Shown here: positions 27,163-37,137 of the stretch, in pieces
Layout of the letters: the number at the start of each line of letters is the position of its first letter
How positions within the stretch are numbered: position 1 is the stretch's first letter
Origin: Aureispira sp050633105
GTDB taxonomy: Bacteria; Bacteroidota; Bacteroidia; Chitinophagales; Saprospiraceae
Assembly: GCA_050633105.1 (NCBI GenBank)
Contig: JBOEFW010000008.1
Coordinates: forward strand, 62,001 to 126,000
DNA: 64,000 bases
Direction: 5' to 3'
The notes under the pieces: generated by a model
Database searches by the model: none
What the model was told of the DNA's origin: nothing
Seen by the model: the letters and a program-made list of their open reading frames with translations, nothing else
Made by a program: the position numbers and the translations under genes

Positions 27163-29340
27163 ATGGCTTTATTAGGAACAATTAGAAACCGCTTTGGTTG
27201 GTTAATGATGGGCGTAATCTTTGTCGGGATTGCCTCTTTTCTATTCATGGACATCAGTCCTGGAAACTCTCTTCCCCAAGCTGGCGGTGCAACCGTAGGT
27301 TATATTAACGGGGAAAAAGTAACCAATGATATGGTGCGAGAATACTCAGAAGATTACAAAGGTCAAGGTTATCTCAATGAAGAGGTCCAAAAAGATGTTT
27401 GGGATCGTATTATTGGAGAGAAATTGCTCCTTCAAAAAACAGAAGAAGCAGGTATGATGGTTAGCCCTGTAGAAATGGGAGATTTATTTGTTAGTGACCG
27501 TCCTGAGTTATTAAGCTCTATCGTTGTACAGCGTTTGGGAGACCCTCAAACACGCCAGGTAAATGTACAGCAAGTGAAGCAGACGATGGATTTCATGAAG
27601 AATACAGGTGAAATCATTGCTCAAACAAAAGACAATCCATCGCAACGCGCTTCTGCTTTAGAGCAGCAGCAACAATGGTTTGCTTTGGAGCGTGCTGTAA
27701 AAGTAAAAAGCCTACAAGACAAATACTTCATTGCTTTAGAAAAAGGTATCTATACGCCTTCTTGGTTGGCAGAGTTAGACAACACGATTGAAGAGACCAG
27801 TTATAACTTTGATTATGTCCGTGTACCGTACACCAACGTTACTGATGCTATTGAGATCACGGATCAAGCAATTCAAGGCTATATTCAAGATAACCCAAAA
27901 GCATACGAAAGAGAAGCTACCGCTAGCATTGAGTATGTTACTTTTGATGTCATTCCTACAGCAGAAGACTCTAGTGTTTATCGCCAAGAGTTGCTGGAAG
28001 TAGCAGAAGACATGGGGAAAGCAACAAATATTAAAGAAGATTCTTTAGTGATCCAACGTAACTATGGTACGTTTGCTGCCAATTACTACACCAAAGACGA
28101 ATTAAGTGTACCTGCTAGTCTTAAAGATTCTTTGTTGAATGCTCCTGATGGAACTGTATTTGGTCCTTATGTAGAGCAAAAGCAATTCAAAATCTTGAAA
28201 AAGATCGAAAGCAAGCAATTGCCAGATTCTGTACAAGCGCGTCACATTTTGATCCGTGCAACGGATCCTACAGCAGGACAAGCCGCTAGAAAAACATTAG
28301 ATTCTCTTAAAGCAGTATTAGAAGAAGATCCTAACGCTTCTTTTGATTCTTTGGCTTTGCAATTTAGCCAAGATGGTTCTAGAACACAAGGTGGTGATTT
28401 GGGCTGGAAAGCTAAAGATGGTAGTTTTGTACCTCAGTTTGAAGAGTACATGTTCTATACTGGAAAAGAAGATGCTTACGATATCATTTACACACAGTTT
28501 GGAGTGCACTTGATTCAGATTACTGGATACAAATTTGAGAACAACAAAAAAGGTATTCGTATTGCTACTGTCAGCAGAGATATCATTCCTTCTTCTAAAA
28601 CAACAAGCGATATTAAGCGTACTGCGCTAGAATTTATTGCTAATAATAGAACTTTAGAAGAAATGAAAGCTAGTGCTAGAGAAAATGGCTTGAACCCTGT
28701 TCCTGCTATTGGCCTAGAAGAAGGTTCTTTTACCATCAGTGGTTTAGGCAAAAGTTCTACTGCTGCTGAAATCATTCGCTGGGCACATGAAGGGACAACA
28801 GAAACCAATGAAGTAACCAATCAAGCCTATGTTGTAGAAGACGAAGCTTTGAATTATACCAAGCAATTTGTTGTAGCTGCCTTGACTTCTCGTACCAAAG
28901 CTGGTTTGGCGTCTATCGAAGATCCACAAGTACGTGGTGATGTAGATAGAATCCTAAGAAATGAGAAGAAAGTAGAGCTAGTACAAGCAAAAGCTGGAAC
29001 TGCTGGTTCTTTGGACGGTTTGGCTGGAGAGTATGGTGTTGTGAAAGAATCTGCTCTTGCTGTTAAATATGGTTCTGCTAATGTTGGAACAGTAGGTGCG
29101 GAACCTAAAGTAGCTGCTATGGCAGCTGGTACCGCCTTAGGAACTGTTTCTAAAGCAGTAGGTGGTAGAGAAGGTGTTTATGTCTTAGAAGTATTGAGCA
29201 AGAATGATGCTCCTGCTATTACAGATGCAGAAACTGCTCGTGACAAAACTAGCCAACGCATTGCACGTGTTGTATCGGCGGGTGTTTACCAAAGCATGAA
29301 AGATGGTGCAGACATCATTGATGATCGTCAACAGTACTAA
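27163..29340 (+). CDS. ppiD: PpiD/SurA-like membrane-anchored peptidyl-prolyl isomerase
   Basis: 725 residues. The N-terminus MALLGTIRNRFGWLMMGVIFVGIASFLFMD is the PpiD anchor with a single membrane helix. A SurA_N-like chaperone segment follows (GYINGEKVTNDMVREYSEDYKGQ and QKDVWDRIIGEKLLLQKTEEAG). The parvulin domain lies at about 355-455, with VQARHILIRATDP, FSQDGSRTQGGDLGW and FGVHLIQITG. The C-terminal ~250 residues form a second chaperone-like region. It should assist folding of proteins leaving the Sec translocon in the periplasm. A strong terminator follows at 29377-29420. Confidence 0.88.
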   Translation: MALLGTIRNRFGWLMMGVIFVGIASFLFMDISPGNSLPQAGGATVGYINGEKVTNDMVREYSEDYKGQGYLNEEVQKDVWDRIIGEKLLLQKTEEAGMMVSPVEMGDLFVSDRPELLSSIVVQRLGDPQTRQVNVQQVKQTMDFMKNTGEIIAQTKDNPSQRASALEQQQQWFALERAVKVKSLQDKYFIALEKGIYTPSWLAELDNTIEETSYNFDYVRVPYTNVTDAIEITDQAIQGYIQDNPKAYEREATASIEYVTFDVIPTAEDSSVYRQELLEVAEDMGKATNIKEDSLVIQRNYGTFAANYYTKDELSVPASLKDSLLNAPDGTVFGPYVEQKQFKILKKIESKQLPDSVQARHILIRATDPTAGQAARKTLDSLKAVLEEDPNASFDSLALQFSQDGSRTQGGDLGWKAKDGSFVPQFEEYMFYTGKEDAYDIIYTQFGVHLIQITGYKFENNKKGIRIATVSRDIIPSSKTTSDIKRTALEFIANNRTLEEMKASARENGLNPVPAIGLEEGSFTISGLGKSSTAAEIIRWAHEGTTETNEVTNQAYVVEDEALNYTKQFVVAALTSRTKAGLASIEDPQVRGDVDRILRNEKKVELVQAKAGTAGSLDGLAGEYGVVKESALAVKYGSANVGTVGAEPKVAAMAAGTALGTVSKAVGGREGVYVLEVLSKNDAPAITDAETARDKTSQRIARVVSAGVYQSMKDGADIIDDRQQY

Positions 29341-29376
29341 AATATAAGTAGAAGAGATTTATTTCCTTCTTATCGC

Positions 29377-29420
29377 ATAAAAAAGCGGCCTTCTGATTCA
29401 TCAGAAGGCCGCTTTTTTAT
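29377..29420. terminator. Bidirectional terminator between ppiD and the TPR gene
   Basis: Arms of 20 bases (29377-29396 and 29401-29420) are exact reverse complements with a TTCA loop. The GC core gcggccttctga is flanked by A and T runs, so it can stop transcription from both convergent genes. Confidence 0.9.
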
Positions 29421-29457
29421 AAGGGCAAAGGCTAGGGTTAATTCTAAAAAAAGACAA

Positions 29458-30207
29458 TTAGTCCTCTTTCTGCATGTCTAGTTCAAATTTGGCCGCTTCC
29501 ATCAAATGCTTGACATCGCCTCCTAAACGTTCTGCTTTTTTTAGATCTTTAATAGCTTTTGTAAACTCTCCAAACGTCATGTAATAAGTCGCACGTTCTA
29601 CATAAGCCTCCAAATAATCAGCTTTTAGTTCAATAGCTTTATTGTAATTACCCAAGGCCGCTTTGAAGCGTTCTTGATCAATGGACTGTTTGTACTTCCC
29701 TGCTAAAAATTGATATTTGGCATTGTCAGGAGCCAATTTAGCCGCTTGTTCCATATCCGTCAACCGATGAGCATTGTCCATTAAGTCGTTATAAATCCAA
29801 GAACGAGCAGCATAATAGTCCGCCGATTGGGGACTTATTTCTAGGGCCTTTGTGAAATCAGTAATGGCCTGTTGGTAATCTTTCTGTCCAATATGGGCAT
29901 TGCCAATCATGGCATAAACCTCCGCATTATTGGGCGCATAACGCAAGGCTTCATAAGAACGTTTAAGGGCTTGGTCGTAATCCTTCTTATTAAATGCGAC
30001 TAAGGATTGGTTGTAATAAACCACACTCATATTTTGTTTGGCTTCGGCATGTTCAGGATTTTCTGCTAAGCATTTTTTATAACTGTTAATGGCATTGGTA
30101 TAATCGCCTTCGTTGTGTGCTTTGACCCCTTGATTATAATGGAATAGGGCATCTTGTGCAAAAAGAGATAAGGGGAAAAGAAAAGAGAACAAATACAAAT
30201 ATCGCAT
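29458..30207 (-). CDS. Secreted/periplasmic TPR-repeat protein
   Basis: 249 residues. A signal peptide (MRYLYLFSFLFPLSLFAQD) precedes about six tetratricopeptide repeats: ALFHYNQGVKAHNEGDYTNA, VVYYNQSLVAFNKKDYDQAL, EVYAMIGNAHIGQKDYQQAI, ADYYAARSWIYNDLMDNAH, ALGNYNKAIELKADYLEAYV and a final repeat with YYMTFGEFTKAIKDLKK. Helical repeats of this type are protein-binding scaffolds; no catalytic domain is present. The gene is alone, convergent with ppiD. A specific role cannot be assigned. Confidence 0.8.
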   Translation of the reverse strand: MRYLYLFSFLFPLSLFAQDALFHYNQGVKAHNEGDYTNAINSYKKCLAENPEHAEAKQNMSVVYYNQSLVAFNKKDYDQALKRSYEALRYAPNNAEVYAMIGNAHIGQKDYQQAITDFTKALEISPQSADYYAARSWIYNDLMDNAHRLTDMEQAAKLAPDNAKYQFLAGKYKQSIDQERFKAALGNYNKAIELKADYLEAYVERATYYMTFGEFTKAIKDLKKAERLGGDVKHLMEAAKFELDMQKED

Positions 30208-30364
30208 GGTGTTAATTAGTTTTGAGGTGAAGAAAAAAAGATAGCATTGTGGCTACTAGCTACTAAAGAGTCCTATCCAAAAAACATTCCTATTCTGATG
30301 AGACAATAGAAACGCCTGTTTTGCTTTACGATAGAGCAGTTCCTTTCTTTAAGATGGGGACTTA

Positions 30365-33300
30365 TCAAAGACAAGCTTGCAATTGTTGCTTAAACAAAGC
30401 AATTGCTCCTTCCTTGTTTTTCCACCAATCAATAGACCAAATATAATGGCAAGGAATACCCATTTGTTGCCAGCGCTCTTCATAGAAGAAACTCCAAGCA
30501 TAACCTTCTTCAATAGTCTCGTTCGCCCTTAAATCCAAGTAGAACACTAGTTGTGGTTGCTGGTTGGCATCCAATACCGCTAGAGGAACAGATAAACCTG
30601 CATAGTTGTAATGCGAAACAATAGTCAAGCTGGGGTAACTGGATTGGGCTTCCGCCAAAACAATATCTAAAAAATGCTGCTGGGGAGATTGCTCTTTAAA
30701 AGGTAAGGCATTAAAGCTCGCAGCATGTTCTTCAATTTGTTGTAGAATCGCTAAACGTTGGGGTTCCTTTTGATCGCTCACCGTTTGAGCATAAGCCAAA
30801 TAAGCATAGAACCACGCTACATCTTGCATTTTTTTGTTAGCAAATAAGGTGCTATAATTGGTATAAGCAGTTGATGGAATAGACGTAAAAAGAACCAACT
30901 GCTGTCGAGCGCAAGTAGCTAATACATTGACCAACCGCGCTGCATAAGGAGGGGCCCATAGTGGAGCCGTTTCTGTGGTAGAAACCAATAGACAATCACA
31001 AACTTCTCCTTGCAATTGTTCCCATTGTTTGACAAATAATCCTTGTGTTTTTAGTTTCTTTAGAAGGATTTGTTGTGTGGCATCTGCTGCTTGAAAGGCT
31101 TTTAGAATAGCATTGCGTTGAGCTAAACTCCCGACAACAATACCAACCGTTTGATCTTCCCAAGGCTGTGCCCATAAATAAGTGAGTAGAGCTTTCCATT
31201 CTTGCTCATTTTTACCTTTTTCAGCTTGGCCCTCTATGTTATGTAAGACAATAGGAGGAATGCTAGCAAGAGTAGTCCCCCCGATAGGCTGTAGCGCATT
31301 CTTATAAAACGCAACATTGGAAAAGTCAATCAATGGTTGTTGTAACGTACGATAATGAACGGTCAAACAAAGTTCCTCGTATTGGTGCAAGAGTTGGGCA
31401 TAATTCCAAAGAGAGGGGGCCGAAGACAATTGCGCCATTTGTTGCTGAACAGAAGAGAGAGGCGTATAGTCTTGCTCTTGTAATTGCCATCCTTGTTCTT
31501 CTAATTCTTGTGGGGCAGGTTGCAATTGTTCAGGAGTAGGCAATTGTTTCCCGTCTCCAACCAAGACTTGATAGCGTCCTCGGGTCAAGATGGAGAAAAT
31601 TTCTCGAACAGGCAATTGGTTGGCTTGCTCTACCAAGACCACATCAAATAAATGTGGATGCAGAGGAAGGATAGTCGCGGCTACCGCAGGACTGACCAAC
31701 AAAACAGGATAAAAGCTTAGAAATAAAGCAGGATCTGTTTTGACCAAATGCGCCAAAGAATGGGAGCTGTTTTGAGGGGTATAGAGGCCGCCCAATGTTA
31801 AGGGAGCCTTTTCACGATGAAAAGTTTGAACGGCTTGTGTTTGTTTGCCGCGCCAATAGTCCAACGTATGTTGTTCTAAGCGCCCTTGTAGTGCTTGTTG
31901 TTCTTTTAAGAAGGCTTGTTTGTTATCCTGATAACGGGGGGCATTGGGCACATATTCATCTTCATGTTGTGCCAGTAATGCATTCAAATACCAATGAGAA
32001 AAAGTGGCGGCCCAAGTGGTTGTGGCAGTCTCTGTTAAAGCCTCTAACACCGTTTGTTGTTGTGGATTTAAGGCGAGCCAAAAGAATTTGAAGGCGTGAT
32101 AAGGCTTAAACTCTTCAAAGGATTCTTGCAACTGCTTTAAATTGGTTTCCAATTGTTCAATTTGCGTTAAGCGCTTGCGGATGTTCCGCGTTACAAATCG
32201 GAAATCAACTCTAAATACTTGGCTGCTAGCAAAATTGCGCTCAAAAGCATCTAAATTACTACTGATATCACGGACTTGATTATCAAAAGAAACATGTGGA
32301 TAGATATTTCTAGGCGCTAAGTCTTTTACAATTTGCTGTATAGCAATCGTGCGCTTGTCATACCAATCATACAAACGCATTTTGTAGCCTTCCACATGTT
32401 TTAATAAATCCTTGAAGGCTAAACTGGCGGATTGACTGGTATCTAAGAAACTGTAAGAGAAATAGCCATATCGTTGATGGTATCGTTGCAACTTAAAAAA
32501 CGTTTCTAGCAAGTGGACTTTCTCCTCTTCTATGCCTTTGTGCTTATCGCTGACCCGTTTCATGAATTTGCGATAAAAGCCATCACTTTTATTAAAATGA
32601 TAAGAAGACTTGCTCAATCCACCTTGGATACCTCCAATAATTTCCTCTACCAAATTCATTTTTCTGGTGTACACCTTTTCCAGATGTCGCTCAATCAATT
32701 GTTCATACTCAAATAAATAAGTAAAGGCATCTCGTTGAGCGGATTGCACTACTTTTAAGACTTTTGCAATGGCTTCTTCTGCAATGGCTTGCATTTGCAC
32801 AGCATTAGCCGTCTCAAAAAAGCGGTTGTTTAAGGCATTAAGCGGATGTTGGAAGCGTCCTAATGTCTGGAATAATAATTCCCCTTCTGGTAAAATCCGC
32901 GTAATGGATTCAAATTCATGTTGCGTGTATTTGAATTGTTGTGGCTGTAATTTTTTATCTAATAAAACGTCAGGTTGCTCTTCGCGCAAGGCCAATAATT
33001 GTCCAACAACATCCGTCCAAGTCTCTTCCCCTAAAATAGGTTGGTGTATTTTCTTAAAAAAACCTTGTAGATGGCCAACATAGGCAGCACAACTTTGAAG
33101 CAAACGAATGAAACTCGGTGCAACTTGATAAGGTGCTTGTTGTAAGCGTGCTCGTGTCCAAATGGATTGGGCAACAGCCGTGGGAGCTTGATGCGGATGA
33201 TCAACCAACAACGCTAATTCGCCTAGATTAGTCGCTTGAAAAGCGGCTTGTAAATCAGTTAAAGCACTACTTTTATCACTAACAACTAAACAAGTGCCTG

Positions 33301-34303
33301 CATTGGAGAGCACATTAAAAAGAATTCCAGCTAAGGTTTTACTACGGCCTGTACCAGGAGGCGATTGCAAAAGAATATCTTTTCCTTGGCTCATCGTGTT
33401 TAAGATTTGCTGCTGGCAAGGATCTGTCGGAAGACAGGGAAAGCTGTGTTTCATAAAAGAAGAACGCTGTGGATCTTCAGGGTTACGCTCTTGGGTGAGG
33501 AGAGGTTGTAGTTGTGGCCAGTTTTCTTTTAGTAATAAAGTGTCTTGTAGTAAGGCTGTTTTGTGGTGGCGATACAAACCAAAGACGCCTGACCAAAGGA
33601 ACGTGGCTTGTTCTAGTGGCAAACTAGCTAATGCTTCTAGTGATTTGGTCGCCTGTAAAGGTTCTTCTAATAAACTTCTAAAAAAGGCAAGGTTTTGAGC
33701 GGCTAAATTGGGTTGCAATTGCTGTAAGAACCGTTGTGTTAATTGCGCCAATTCCTCTTTATCTAAAATGCCATCGTTTAGCAGATGGTCATATTGTGGT
33801 AGCTGAATGGGTTTGCCGCGTTGTTGTAAAAAGGCAGCAAGGGTATTATTGGTAAGAACAGGACCTCCAAGTCTTCGTTGAATAACCCAGTGGGTAGCGG
33901 TTTGCTCCAATTCCAAATTCCAAATCAATAAAGGCGCTTGAAGTAGACGACTAGGGTGTTGTGGATCGCGTAGTAAAACCAATGGATAACCAAACCCAAA
34001 AGCGGCTCGCCCATGCTCTTGTTGATAATCTTGGTTTTCTAAGGCTATTGATAATAAACGTTGAAGGAGAGCGGTAACAGCAGGACTCTTGTCCTCTTTG
34101 CTCAAGGGCAATTCAAAACTAGCTTGGCTCAACAGTTTGGTTAAAAAATGTTGGCTTAAGCCTGCATCAAATTCGTCTAATGCAGTGGCATCTAAACGCG
34201 TCCAATGGCGTTTTGGAAAAGCATTTAAATAAATAGAATGAAGGCTGTCTTCCGAAAGTTGGTCGACCAATTGTTGTAGAAACTGGGTATCCAAATGCTG
34301 CAT
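30365..34303 (-). CDS. DUF4011/SF1 helicase/Vsr-like protein with degenerate catalytic motifs
   Basis: 1,312 residues from the ATG at 34303; an upstream in-frame ATG at 34405 would add a hydrophobic non-homologous lead. The N-terminal ~220 residues resemble DUF4011 (GRAAFGFGYPLVLLRD, APLLIWNLEL, NNTLAAFLQQRG). SF1 helicase motifs are recognisable but altered: motif I QSPPGTGRSKT near residue 312 (Lys to Arg, first Gly to Ser), motif II VVLVEQANQLP near 890 (DE to EQ), motif III VGDGKQLP, motif IV VHYRTLQQPLIDFSN (kept), motif VI NVLATCARQQL near 1127 (TRAR to TCAR). A long coiled region separates motifs Ia and II. The last ~100 residues have the Vsr/MTES-type frame ending YIWSIDWWKN but lack its acidic residues. 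The frame is intact over the whole length. Confidence 0.8.
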   Translation of the reverse strand: MQHLDTQFLQQLVDQLSEDSLHSIYLNAFPKRHWTRLDATALDEFDAGLSQHFLTKLLSQASFELPLSKEDKSPAVTALLQRLLSIALENQDYQQEHGRAAFGFGYPLVLLRDPQHPSRLLQAPLLIWNLELEQTATHWVIQRRLGGPVLTNNTLAAFLQQRGKPIQLPQYDHLLNDGILDKEELAQLTQRFLQQLQPNLAAQNLAFFRSLLEEPLQATKSLEALASLPLEQATFLWSGVFGLYRHHKTALLQDTLLLKENWPQLQPLLTQERNPEDPQRSSFMKHSFPCLPTDPCQQQILNTMSQGKDILLQSPPGTGRSKTLAGILFNVLSNAGTCLVVSDKSSALTDLQAAFQATNLGELALLVDHPHQAPTAVAQSIWTRARLQQAPYQVAPSFIRLLQSCAAYVGHLQGFFKKIHQPILGEETWTDVVGQLLALREEQPDVLLDKKLQPQQFKYTQHEFESITRILPEGELLFQTLGRFQHPLNALNNRFFETANAVQMQAIAEEAIAKVLKVVQSAQRDAFTYLFEYEQLIERHLEKVYTRKMNLVEEIIGGIQGGLSKSSYHFNKSDGFYRKFMKRVSDKHKGIEEEKVHLLETFFKLQRYHQRYGYFSYSFLDTSQSASLAFKDLLKHVEGYKMRLYDWYDKRTIAIQQIVKDLAPRNIYPHVSFDNQVRDISSNLDAFERNFASSQVFRVDFRFVTRNIRKRLTQIEQLETNLKQLQESFEEFKPYHAFKFFWLALNPQQQTVLEALTETATTTWAATFSHWYLNALLAQHEDEYVPNAPRYQDNKQAFLKEQQALQGRLEQHTLDYWRGKQTQAVQTFHREKAPLTLGGLYTPQNSSHSLAHLVKTDPALFLSFYPVLLVSPAVAATILPLHPHLFDVVLVEQANQLPVREIFSILTRGRYQVLVGDGKQLPTPEQLQPAPQELEEQGWQLQEQDYTPLSSVQQQMAQLSSAPSLWNYAQLLHQYEELCLTVHYRTLQQPLIDFSNVAFYKNALQPIGGTTLASIPPIVLHNIEGQAEKGKNEQEWKALLTYLWAQPWEDQTVGIVVGSLAQRNAILKAFQAADATQQILLKKLKTQGLFVKQWEQLQGEVCDCLLVSTTETAPLWAPPYAARLVNVLATCARQQLVLFTSIPSTAYTNYSTLFANKKMQDVAWFYAYLAYAQTVSDQKEPQRLAILQQIEEHAASFNALPFKEQSPQQHFLDIVLAEAQSSYPSLTIVSHYNYAGLSVPLAVLDANQQPQLVFYLDLRANETIEEGYAWSFFYEERWQQMGIPCHYIWSIDWWKNKEGAIALFKQQLQACL

Positions 34304-34479
34304 GAAAGGGCAATGATTGTTCCCAAGTACGTTCGGGAAAATAAGAAATAGAAAGGCTGGAGTCTGTTTAGAGAGGCTAAGAATCCTTATTAATAAAAGT
34401 AACAAACTTTCTACAAAAGAAGTGCCCTAACTAGCTTTTTATTCTGTAGGATGACCTTGCATTGTTCTCAAAATGCTTC

Positions 34480-36702
34480 CTATCGAAACAAGGTGACATC
34501 TCCAGACAGAATCTCTGTTCGCCCATCTACTAATAAAACCTCTATTTTGTAAACAAAGATTCCACTAGGCATATTCTGCCCCTTAAAACGACCATCCCAA
34601 GCATAAGCAGGGTAGTTGGGCAAGAAATCCTTTTGTTGAAAAACCAATTCTCCCCAACGACTAAAGACCTGAAAATCTAAAACCTTGACAACATCGCCAG
34701 GGCTGTAAACTTGCAATAAATCGTTGAGACCATCCCCATTTGGACTAAAAGCATTGGGAACAAAAACACGAGGCGATTGATCTACTGTAACCGTCCAATC
34801 AGTTGTATCAGTACAGCCTTGTACATCAGTTCCAATAATGGTGTAAGTTGTGGTTTCTAAGGCTTGTAATTGTGGTGCCTGACAATCGGTGCAGCTTAAC
34901 CCTGTACTGGGGGCCCAAACATAAGCGACAGGAGTGAGGGTGTTTTGGGAAATAGCTTTAGTAAGGTGACCTCCTAGATGTAAACTAGTGTCCTGAGGCG
35001 CGGCAATTTGTAAGGCAAATAAAGGTGGATCCAAGGTCAACTGAAGCTCATTGCGGCAACCAAAGCGATCTTTGGTTTGTAACATATAATTTCCTGCTAG
35101 TAAGTCCTCAAAATTAGTAGCAGCTCCAAAGTTACCTCCATTAAGAGCATATTGATAGGGAGGATAGCCTCCACGGCTAGAATCTACTACAATAAATCCA
35201 TCTCTTTTGTCAAAACATTTTTGATCACGATTGGTCAAGAATGTTTGTACCGTCACTTCTTCTTGAACAACGGTTGTGTTCGCTTCAATGACGCAGCCTG
35301 TACCGTCACTAATGCTTACGACATAATTGCCAGCCGCTAAGCCTTCAATATTAGCACTTTGTTCGCCAGTACTCCATTGGTAATTAATGCTCCCTGTACC
35401 ACCAGTAGCAGCGACGGTTGCTGTGCCAGTACTTTGTTCACAAATAATAGGTGTGCTATTGAGGGTATAATTAATAGGAGCAGTGGTTAGCGCAAAAGTT
35501 GTTGCATCCTCTAACGTATTGGTGCTTGGATCATCAGATAAGATGGTATTTTTGAGTGGCGCAGGAAGATTACTCAGATAAGCTTGATTGGTGTAACTGT
35601 TTTGTCCATAATCACAAGGAATACGGACATCAATACTAAAGCTGGACTCTCCCTGAGGTAAGGTATCTATTTGTAAATTAGCAATAGACGTCCCCAATAA
35701 AGAGGGATTACTACCCAAGGCAAGATGGGTCACATTGTAAGGTTCGGAAACCCATTCGAATCCATTGGTCAACGTATCAGAAAAGGTAATACCATTGGTT
35801 AATGCGGCAAAGGAACGGTTAAAGAAATCAAAGGTATAAGTAATGGTATCTCCTGCATTAAAACTACCACTGACCTCTTTGGTCATTTCTACTCCAAAAG
35901 AACAAGAACAGCCATCGGTATTGGAGAAAGAGGCGCCATTGCCAATGCCTACTCCAATGCCTGTTGTAGGATCGAATTTGACCATGGTTGTTCTATAGTA
36001 GGCTAAAATGTCTCCTTGTGTATTAAAATACAAAGACCCCATAAAACCCCAACCCCCATTGATAGCTAGGGGAGCAGTGTTGGGCACTCTAGTTTGTTGT
36101 CCTGTAGTTGGATCAATCTTAAATAGTAATTTTGGAGCGGCGCCATTAAAACCATAAATCTGGTTGTCTAAAGAGTTAAAGACAATGTCTGCGGACCCAA
36201 AAGCGCCTGGACCCCCTACAATACTAAAGGTCACATTATTGATATTAACCTTCCACATGCGATTATCTCCAAAAACGTAGTAATTGTTGTTGTTATCAAA
36301 TGTCCCTGCATTTTTGAAATTAGAAAGGCCTGTATTGCCCATATATTCTACATTTCCTGCGGCATCCACTCGATAGAGACGTCCATCATTGAGTCCCATT
36401 CCGTACATTAAATTATCAACAGGATTATAACCCAAGGAGTTAAAGTCATTGATAACACCACTACGCGATAAATTTGCAACAACAGAAAAACGGATAGGAT
36501 TAACGCTTACCTTATACAACATAAACGCATTTCCCTCTTTGACCGATTGGTAGAGTGTTCCATCACATTCAAAGGGCTGGCAGGCCTCATCAATTTGGCC
36601 ATCTCCATCATTATCAATACCATCCCCACAAATGTCAAAACCTTGTGCGAGTAAGTTAGATAGTACAAAAAAGAACCAAATAGAACTGTAGAACTTAAGC
36701 AT
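34480..36702 (-). CDS. Secreted protein with DUF11 and SprB-like repeats and T9SS type-B (gliding) C-terminal domain
   Basis: 740 residues. A signal peptide (SSIWFFFVLSNLLAQ) is followed by CGDGIDNDGDGQIDE, a thrombospondin-3/EF-like calcium loop common in Bacteroidota surface proteins. Residues ~45-270 look like a beta-propeller (YGMGLNDGRLYRVDAAGNVEYM, YGFNGAAPKLLFKIDPTTG). A DUF11-like domain (~270-400) and two SprB-type repeats (YQWSTGEQSANIEGLAAGNY, YQYALNGGNFGAATNFEDL) come next. The end has the gliding-motility-associated CHU_C domain: VFVPNAFSPNGDGLND, FSRWGELVFQ, AWDGRFKGQNMPSGIFVYKIEV. It is therefore a T9SS type-B substrate at the cell surface. Its binding partner is unknown. Confidence 0.88.
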   Translation of the reverse strand: MLKFYSSIWFFFVLSNLLAQGFDICGDGIDNDGDGQIDEACQPFECDGTLYQSVKEGNAFMLYKVSVNPIRFSVVANLSRSGVINDFNSLGYNPVDNLMYGMGLNDGRLYRVDAAGNVEYMGNTGLSNFKNAGTFDNNNNYYVFGDNRMWKVNINNVTFSIVGGPGAFGSADIVFNSLDNQIYGFNGAAPKLLFKIDPTTGQQTRVPNTAPLAINGGWGFMGSLYFNTQGDILAYYRTTMVKFDPTTGIGVGIGNGASFSNTDGCSCSFGVEMTKEVSGSFNAGDTITYTFDFFNRSFAALTNGITFSDTLTNGFEWVSEPYNVTHLALGSNPSLLGTSIANLQIDTLPQGESSFSIDVRIPCDYGQNSYTNQAYLSNLPAPLKNTILSDDPSTNTLEDATTFALTTAPINYTLNSTPIICEQSTGTATVAATGGTGSINYQWSTGEQSANIEGLAAGNYVVSISDGTGCVIEANTTVVQEEVTVQTFLTNRDQKCFDKRDGFIVVDSSRGGYPPYQYALNGGNFGAATNFEDLLAGNYMLQTKDRFGCRNELQLTLDPPLFALQIAAPQDTSLHLGGHLTKAISQNTLTPVAYVWAPSTGLSCTDCQAPQLQALETTTYTIIGTDVQGCTDTTDWTVTVDQSPRVFVPNAFSPNGDGLNDLLQVYSPGDVVKVLDFQVFSRWGELVFQQKDFLPNYPAYAWDGRFKGQNMPSGIFVYKIEVLLVDGRTEILSGDVTLFR

Positions 36703-36822
36703 AATGACTGCGATATTTGAAACAACATCAAAAGAAGTACCATCCCATCGGATTGGCCCTGCAAAAATACAAAAATAGACGAAGGCTAAGGTTTGGCTTT
36801 CGTCATAATTGAGCGCAACCTA

Positions 36823-37137
36823 CTATAACTGTAAGATACCTACACAAGTAAAGCGTTCAAAAACTTGCGCTCCATGAGGCGCTTCTTCTAGTTCCGCTGT
36901 CAAATCTTGTCCTGCCCAATGTTGGTAATGTTGTCCATTGCGCCAAAGGCGACTATCGGTCACATCATAGACCTGCCCCTGAAAAGCAATATAAATGGTA
37001 GGCTTATCTTGTCCATTGTGTAAAGCCAATTGGCTACGGGAGAATTGTTGTTGACTCAAGGCAATAGTTTTTTGAAAAATAGAAGGTGCAAGATACTGTT
37101 TTATAAACAAAGAATAAGGTCTCAGAACAAGGAGCAA
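36823..37137 (-). CDS. Small cytochrome b5-like heme/steroid-binding protein
   Basis: 104 residues. After ~30 N-terminal residues comes the single-domain COG4892-type pattern: FSRSQLALHNGQDKPTIYIAFQGQVYDVTDSRLW, then RNGQHYQHWAGQDLTAELEEAPHGAQVFERFTCVGIL. The His in NGQHYQHWAGQDLT and the one in APHGAQ are the candidate heme ligands. No signal peptide or membrane anchor is obvious. Small proteins of this kind bind heme or steroids in electron transfer or regulation. The first ~28 residues have no match to the domain; I found no alternative ATG. Confidence 0.75.
   Translation of the reverse strand: MLLVLRPYSLFIKQYLAPSIFQKTIALSQQQFSRSQLALHNGQDKPTIYIAFQGQVYDVTDSRLWRNGQHYQHWAGQDLTAELEEAPHGAQVFERFTCVGILQL

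Noticed and set aside
27054..27254. Short minus-strand frame over the start of ppiD
   Set aside because: It overlaps the conserved PpiD anchor region antisense and has no recognisable features.
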